A stretch of 45,202 nt of DNA from CAYFUR01 sp964346275 (GTDB taxonomy: Bacteria; Sumerlaeota; Sumerlaeia; SLMS01): the NCBI GenBank assembly GCA_964346275.1, contig CAYFUR010000017.1, positions 1-45,202 of the forward strand. The letters are read 5' to 3'. The translations under genes were made by a program, and so were the position numbers. Positions 40,755-45,202 of the stretch are shown piece by piece (the first letter of the stretch is position 1; every line of letters starts with the position of its first letter). The notes under the pieces are model-generated. The model saw nothing but the letters and a program-made list of their open reading frames with translations. It was not told the origin of the DNA and ran no database searches.

Positions 40755-41717
40755 CTAGACTGCCTCCTTGCCGCAGGCCTTCAACAGCGAACGGCGTATA
40801 GCGGCGCGGGCAAGTTTGATACGATACGCATTCTGGCTCATGGGCTCCGCGCGTTGAATTTCCGCATCCGCGGCTTTTTCCGCGACTTCCTTGGTCAGAT
40901 CAGCCATCGTTCCGGCGATCTTCTCCGCCTCCTCCGCCCGCCAGGGGGTTTGGGCAACGTGGCTGAGAACCACCGACCACTTGCCATCCATATAGACAGC
41001 GATGCAGGCCGCAACGGGCCAGTCGAAGCTTTGCTTTTCGCGGAATTCGACATAGGCCGACTTTTCCGGCATGGCGGGGATGACGATCTCCGTGACCACT
41101 TCATCGTCTTCGAGGATATTCTCGCCATAGAGATTCCGCGTCGGCATCACGAAGAAATCCTCCGCGTCATATTCCTTTTCTTCCGATCCATTGCTCGCCT
41201 TGATTTTCGCTCCGGCAGCCACCAGCGCGGGGGCAATATTGGAAGGATGGGTAATATGGCAGGGTCCCTCGCCAAAGATCGCGTGATAGGTGTTTTCCCC
41301 GTTCACAGCAAAGCACTCGGCGCCGCCCTTTTTCAGACAGTGGTATTCCTTGGCTCGGAAATACCAACAGCGCGGGCGCTGGAGGATATTCCCGGCCGCC
41401 GTTGCCCGGGCGCGAATCTGCGGCGTGGCCGCCTCGCCCGCGGCCAGAGCAAGTGCCGGATACCCTTTTTTGATCGCCTCATTCTCGGAAATTTCCCTCA
41501 ACGTCGCGAGAGCGCCGATAGACACTCCCCCGTCCGTCATGCGGATTTCCTTCAGCGGCTTCACCTTATGAATGCTCACCAGTTTTTCCGACGGTTCGAT
41601 TCGCTCCTTCAACATGTCGAGCAAATCGATTCCCGACGCTTTGACTTTATATCCTTTATCAACAGCGGCATGAATGCCCTGCTGGTTCTCCGCTATGGCG
41701 TAGTCGAAAGCCTTCAC
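40755..41717 (-). CDS. Molybdenum hydroxylase FAD-binding subunit with extra 4Fe-4S cluster (PaoB/YagS type)
   Basis: The electron-transfer subunit of a xanthine oxidase-family enzyme, 320 residues. The PCMH-type FAD domain shows VKASGIDLLDMLKE, then ALAAGEAATPQIRARATAAG. The distinguishing feature is the cysteine-rich insert after NILQRPRC: Cys117, 127, 135 and 153, with HAIFGEGPCHITHPSN, as in E. coli PaoB, where it binds a [4Fe-4S] cluster not found in classic xanthine dehydrogenases. The C-terminal CO_deh_flav_C domain follows (VEFREKQSFDWPVAACIA, ACGKEAV end). The ATG overlaps the upstream molybdenum-subunit stop by four bases. Substrates of the PaoABC group are aromatic aldehydes; the actual one is unknown. 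Confidence 0.9.
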   Translation of the reverse strand: MKAFDYAIAENQQGIHAAVDKGYKVKASGIDLLDMLKERIEPSEKLVSIHKVKPLKEIRMTDGGVSIGALATLREISENEAIKKGYPALALAAGEAATPQIRARATAAGNILQRPRCWYFRAKEYHCLKKGGAECFAVNGENTYHAIFGEGPCHITHPSNIAPALVAAGAKIKASNGSEEKEYDAEDFFVMPTRNLYGENILEDDEVVTEIVIPAMPEKSAYVEFREKQSFDWPVAACIAVYMDGKWSVVLSHVAQTPWRAEEAEKIAGTMADLTKEVAEKAADAEIQRAEPMSQNAYRIKLARAAIRRSLLKACGKEAV

Positions 41718-43780
41718 GCGGCGCCTCCTTTCTCGAGCGCGGCTAACACGCGCTGGGGCGTTATGGGCAACTCGCGGACGCGAGAGCCGATCGCATTCGT
41801 CACGGCATTGGCGATCGCGCCCGCCGTGGGGATCGTGGTCGGTTCGCCGATGGACCGCACGCCGTCGTCTTCCTCGATCACATCCAGCACGGGAACAATC
41901 TCCGGGACATCCACCGGTCCGGCAATTTTGTATCCGAGGAGATCGGCATTCACCATGCCCCCGGTCGGTCCGTCGAGGCGGCGGTCTTCGAACAAGGCAA
42001 AACTCACCCCCTGGATCACCCCGCCGTAGATCTGGTTTTCCGCCGTCAGCCGGTTGATCGGCTTGCCGCAGGCCTGGATCGCCACGACCTTGCGGACGCG
42101 GACGATCCCCGTTTCGGTGTCAACATCCACCCTGGCAAACTGAACGCAGTCGGAAGATCCATTACCGTAATAGGCGGGATTGAATTCGCCGTGGGCTGTC
42201 GTCTTTTCACTGCTCATCAGCGAGCAGGCATCCTTCCAGCCCACCTCCTCGCCGGTGTCCGGATTCGTAAAGACGCCTTCCTTATAGACAACGTCTTCTT
42301 CGTTGATTCCCATTTCCCGAGCGACATAGCGGCGAATTTTCTTCATCGCATTCTCCGCCGAATCGCGAATCGCCGGCGCAGCAAAGCGCGATGTTACGGA
42401 GCCTCCGCTGGCGGGGCCGGGAGGATAATTGCTGTTGCCGACCTTGCCCGCGATCCACTCGCGCGGCAGCCCGAGGTGATAAGCGGTCACGTCGATTGGC
42501 AAAGTGGAAGCCCCCGTGCCGATGTCCTGAATGCCAACCCGAACTTCCAGTTCCCCGCTGCGGAAGACATCCGTCACGCATTCGCATTTCCCCTGGGAGT
42601 TCCCCCAGGACGCGCCGCCGCAGCCATAACCGGTCTTCACGATGCCCGGACGCGATCCATCCGGCTTGCGGTCCTTCCATCCAATCAATTCCGCGCCCCA
42701 TTCCAGCTGGCGCACACGGCGATCGCTCGTTTCGTTGACCTTGCGAAATTCCACCGGATCCATCTTCAGCGAGGCGGCCAATTCATCCAGCATCGATTCG
42801 ATGGCGAAAGTCCCCGGCGGGAAACCCGGGGCGCGGAAAGCCGTGGGAAGGCCGGCGTTGAGAGCGATTTCATTCTCCGTGCGCACGATCTCGCCAAAGT
42901 CATAGTAGTTCGGATTCCTGCAGGCACCGCGCCCGCCCGTGTAGCCGACCACGTTTGTGCAATGAATCCGCCCGCCAAGCATCTTGCCATTCTTGTCGGC
43001 GGCGATCTTCATGTACTGGATCGTGCCGGGGCGGTTGCCTCCGTCGAAATGTTCATCGCGCCGGTTCAGCAACAAGCGGCAGGGGCGGCCGAACTTCTTC
43101 GACGCCTTTTGCGCGAGACGGCCCTCGGGGCCGATGCTGAATTTACTGCCGAAACCACCACCAACGTATTCCGAGTGAATCGTCACCTTCGAGGCGGGCA
43201 GCCCCGTGGCGTTAGCCATCTGCTCCTCACAGCCAATCACCGCCTGGGTGCTCACCCAGGCCTCGACGCTGTCGCCCTTGTGATCCACCGAGGCACCGTG
43301 CGTTTCCAGGCAGCTATGGGTCTGGATCTGCGTTTTGTAAGTCGCCTCGATGACCGAAGCTCCGAGATCGTAGAGACGCTGGAGTTTCTGAACATCTTCC
43401 GCATTCACCTCCGGCACGCCTTGATAAAGCTTATCGATCTCGGTTTTCGGGTCGGAAACGTCGAACTCGATATCCAGCGCGGCCTCCGCATCCCCGATCG
43501 CGTCCTCTGATTCCGCCACGATCTCTCCGATGCGATGCCCGGCATACTGGCACTCCGTGTCGTCGTAGATTTCCACCGATAAGACGCCGGAAACCTTGCG
43601 AGCCGCCTCGACATTCGCGTTGGCGAAGCTCCCGGACCCATAGGGGAAACGGACGTATTTCGCGTAGATGATATCCTTCGGATATTGATCCGCCGCGTAT
43701 TTGGCTTTGCCGGTCACCTTCTGAAGGATGTCCGGGCGGGGATCTTCATTTTCCATGGCGTTGTAGTTGTCGACTTTCAT
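41714..43780 (-). CDS. Molybdenum hydroxylase large subunit (molybdopterin-binding, PaoC/YagR type)
   Basis: The catalytic subunit, 688 residues, which hydroxylates aldehydes or N-heterocycles using a Mo-pterin cofactor and water. N-terminal part: DILQKVTGKAKYAADQYP and YVRFPYGSGSFANANV, then ETHGASVDHKGDSVEAWVST, the pterin-site VGGGFGSKFSIGPEG, TAFRAPGFPPGTFAIESMLD, and GGASWGN. Near the end, the active-site Glu lies in SIGEPTTIPTAGAIANAVTN. It is smaller than eukaryotic xanthine dehydrogenase because Fe-S and FAD domains are separate subunits. The ATG at 43780 shares one base with the TGA of the 2Fe-2S subunit gene. Maturation needs an XdhC/PaoD chaperone, which is not in the window. Confidence 0.93.
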   Translation of the reverse strand: MKVDNYNAMENEDPRPDILQKVTGKAKYAADQYPKDIIYAKYVRFPYGSGSFANANVEAARKVSGVLSVEIYDDTECQYAGHRIGEIVAESEDAIGDAEAALDIEFDVSDPKTEIDKLYQGVPEVNAEDVQKLQRLYDLGASVIEATYKTQIQTHSCLETHGASVDHKGDSVEAWVSTQAVIGCEEQMANATGLPASKVTIHSEYVGGGFGSKFSIGPEGRLAQKASKKFGRPCRLLLNRRDEHFDGGNRPGTIQYMKIAADKNGKMLGGRIHCTNVVGYTGGRGACRNPNYYDFGEIVRTENEIALNAGLPTAFRAPGFPPGTFAIESMLDELAASLKMDPVEFRKVNETSDRRVRQLEWGAELIGWKDRKPDGSRPGIVKTGYGCGGASWGNSQGKCECVTDVFRSGELEVRVGIQDIGTGASTLPIDVTAYHLGLPREWIAGKVGNSNYPPGPASGGSVTSRFAAPAIRDSAENAMKKIRRYVAREMGINEEDVVYKEGVFTNPDTGEEVGWKDACSLMSSEKTTAHGEFNPAYYGNGSSDCVQFARVDVDTETGIVRVRKVVAIQACGKPINRLTAENQIYGGVIQGVSFALFEDRRLDGPTGGMVNADLLGYKIAGPVDVPEIVPVLDVIEEDDGVRSIGEPTTIPTAGAIANAVTNAIGSRVRELPITPQRVLAALEKGGAA

Positions 43781-44430
43781 CAGCCCACGCCTCCCTTCCG
43801 GACACAGCCCTCAATGGCATCGAACATCTTGGAATAGGTACCGCATCGACAGATATTCCCGGCAATGCCGTGGCGAATCTCAGAAGGCGTCGGCTTCGGG
43901 TTCTCCAGAAGCATCGCCGCGCTTCGGACGAAGAATCCTGGGATGCAGAAACCACACTGAGCGGCGTCGTTTTCGATAAAAGAGTCCAGAAGGTTCTTGA
44001 AACGAGGATCCTCTGCAATTCCCTGCGCCGTAAGGACTTCCGCCCCCTCGGCATCCATGGCGAGCACCATGCAGCTCATCACGGCACTCCCATCCAGCAT
44101 GACGGTGCAGGCCCCGCAGGAGCCGCGATCGCAAACCTCCTTGGGCCCGGTCTCGTTGAGCCCCTCACGCATGGCGGCGAGCAAAGTCGTGCGCGGCTCG
44201 ACGGAAAGCTTGCGCCGTTTTCCATCCAGTCGCAGGACAATTTCCCGCTTTCCGCGGCCTAACTCCTTCAATCCCGGTGTTTCAGAGCTTTCTTCGTTGG
44301 CGGTTTCCTGAGCCTGGGAATATCGCGGCAGCAGCGCGCCGGCGCCGGCGGCCACCCCCATCCCCTTCAGGAAACTTCGCCGGGTTGTCTTATACGCAGT
44401 CAGCCCATCCGGCCCTTTGTCTTCAGTCAT
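43780..44430 (-). CDS. Molybdenum hydroxylase 2Fe-2S subunit with Tat signal (PaoA/YagT type)
   Basis: The 216-residue iron-sulfur subunit. A twin-arginine signal (KTTRRSFLKGMGVAAGAGAL) implies export of the folded complex to the periplasm, as for E. coli PaoABC. The plant-type ferredoxin cluster is held by Cys100, 105, 108 and 120 (CDRGSCGACTVMLDG), and the second cluster by Cys159, 162, 194 and 196 (CGFC, then GNICRCGTYSKMFDA). It carries electrons from the Mo site to the FAD subunit. AAGGAA lies before the ATG. It is the first gene of the operon; no clear promoter was found in the 114 bases upstream. Confidence 0.95.
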   Translation of the reverse strand: MTEDKGPDGLTAYKTTRRSFLKGMGVAAGAGALLPRYSQAQETANEESSETPGLKELGRGKREIVLRLDGKRRKLSVEPRTTLLAAMREGLNETGPKEVCDRGSCGACTVMLDGSAVMSCMVLAMDAEGAEVLTAQGIAEDPRFKNLLDSFIENDAAQCGFCIPGFFVRSAAMLLENPKPTPSEIRHGIAGNICRCGTYSKMFDAIEGCVRKGGVG

Positions 44431-44544
44431 TGGCGAGTTCCTTTTGGCTTCTTGCGATCTATTCAGAGAATTTTCTCGGACAGATTACAAGGGGTAGGAG
44501 AACAACATTCTTTCTACAGGTCAAGGAACTCCGATCCAAATCCC

Positions 44545-45202
44545 TTAGAATCCGTTCTCCTGAATGGCCCGGGAATACCATTCGGCACTGAGCTTCGGAG
44601 TCCTTTTCTGCGTCTCGTAGTTCACGTGAACAATGCCGAAACGCCGCGTGAACCCCTCCGCCCATTCAAAATTGTCCATGATCGACCAGACAAAATAGCC
44701 CCGCACCAGGAACCCTTCCGACACGGCCCGGTGGAGGCTCTGTAAATACGTCCGCAGGTAATGCACCCGGGCGAAATCGTCTACACGCCCCACCTCATTG
44801 ACTTGGTCCGGATAGCAGCATCCATTCTCAGTGATATAGACATCTCCGGCCTGAAAAAGCTCTCTCGTAAATCGTATAGACCAGTAGATGCTATCCGGCG
44901 TGAGCGGCCAGCCAGAGTCCGTCCGCGGGAACCAGGACTCATGCCCCAGGCTGCCATACTCCGCATGCACGCATTCAGGCGCGTGGTAGATATTCAAGCC
45001 GACGAAATCGGTTTTCTCGGAAATCGCCTCCAGGTCATCCTCTTCGATTTCCGGCGCTTCGATGCCCAGGGACTCCCATTCTTTCTCCGGATACTTCCCA
45101 TGGAAAACTGGCCCGAAAACCCACGCGTTCATGCGATAAAACGCCTGGCGAGCCGCATTGATATGATCTTCCGTCTCGAAAAAGGGGAGAAAAGGATAGG
45201 GA
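44545..45202 (-). CDS. GH1-family beta-glucosidase, C-terminal part (5' end outside window)
   Basis: The frame is open to the right edge and gives the last ~218 residues of a family 1 glycoside hydrolase. Visible are FYRMNAWVFGPVFHGKYPEK, FVGLNIYHAPECVHAEY, the catalytic nucleophile motif VYITENGCCYPD (Glu in ITENG), VHYLRTYLQSLHRAVSEG, the closing YFVWSIMDNFEWAEGFTRRF, and IVHVNYETQKRTPK. These match retaining beta-glucosidases. The acid/base (TxNEP) lies outside the window. It is upstream of, and on the same strand as, the molybdenum hydroxylase genes, with 114 bases between. A sugar-handling link with the ABC importer is possible but not shown. Confidence 0.95.
   Translation of the reverse strand, partial: PYPFLPFFETEDHINAARQAFYRMNAWVFGPVFHGKYPEKEWESLGIEAPEIEEDDLEAISEKTDFVGLNIYHAPECVHAEYGSLGHESWFPRTDSGWPLTPDSIYWSIRFTRELFQAGDVYITENGCCYPDQVNEVGRVDDFARVHYLRTYLQSLHRAVSEGFLVRGYFVWSIMDNFEWAEGFTRRFGIVHVNYETQKRTPKLSAEWYSRAIQENGF

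Overview
The window reads as chromosomal DNA of a GC-rich diderm (Gram-negative-type) bacterium. LptB, LolD and a KdsC-type phosphatase imply an outer membrane with Kdo-containing LPS. Oxygen-dependent EctD and a PQQ-type dehydrogenase fused to a c-heme domain suggest an aerobic, probably saline habitat. The aerobic class II (B12-dependent) ribonucleotide reductase, abundant GTG/TTG starts and several unusual fusions and splits point to a little-studied lineage. I cannot name the phylum from sequence alone. I saw no tRNA, rRNA, CRISPR array, insertion sequence or phage gene.

Layout, left to right. 1-790: the tail of an unknown gene, then non-coding sequence with what looks like a decayed mobA. 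0.79-8 kb: a secreted beta-helix protein, an Rrf2 regulator, a secreted LamG protein, and nrdJ with a candidate NrdR operator pair. 8.3-12 kb: a minus-strand operon of an ABC-2 permease, a membrane protein, a phosphodiesterase and FxsA. 12.2-15 kb: a large secreted quinoprotein/PKD/cytochrome protein. 15-19.7 kb (minus): lptB, a methyltransferase, and a sugar ABC importer (binding lipoprotein plus two permeases, no ATPase). 20-27.7 kb (plus): an ectoine locus, marR-ectA-ectB-ectC-ectD-marC-ehuB-ehuC-ehuD-ehuA, combining synthesis, hydroxylation and re-uptake of compatible solutes. It has matching candidate operators before marR and before ectA. 27.7-34.6 kb (minus): gyrB, a PurE-like/Sua5-like fusion, lolD and nnr. 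34.7-40 kb: a polyprenyl synthase, a 5'-nucleotidase split into two genes, moxR, and lysA. 40-45 kb (minus): a Tat-exported three-subunit molybdenum hydroxylase (PaoABC type), a small Cys-rich protein, kdsC, and the 3' part of a GH1 glycosidase.

Most worth a second look: (1) the PurE-like/Sua5-like fusion in which both halves have altered active-site motifs; (2) the repeated operator linking the MarR regulator to ectA; (3) a Trp-containing C-terminal tail shared by the three secreted structural proteins; (4) the tandem NrdR-like boxes before nrdJ; (5) the two-gene 5'-nucleotidase; (6) the coupled small Cys-rich protein in the molybdenum hydroxylase operon.
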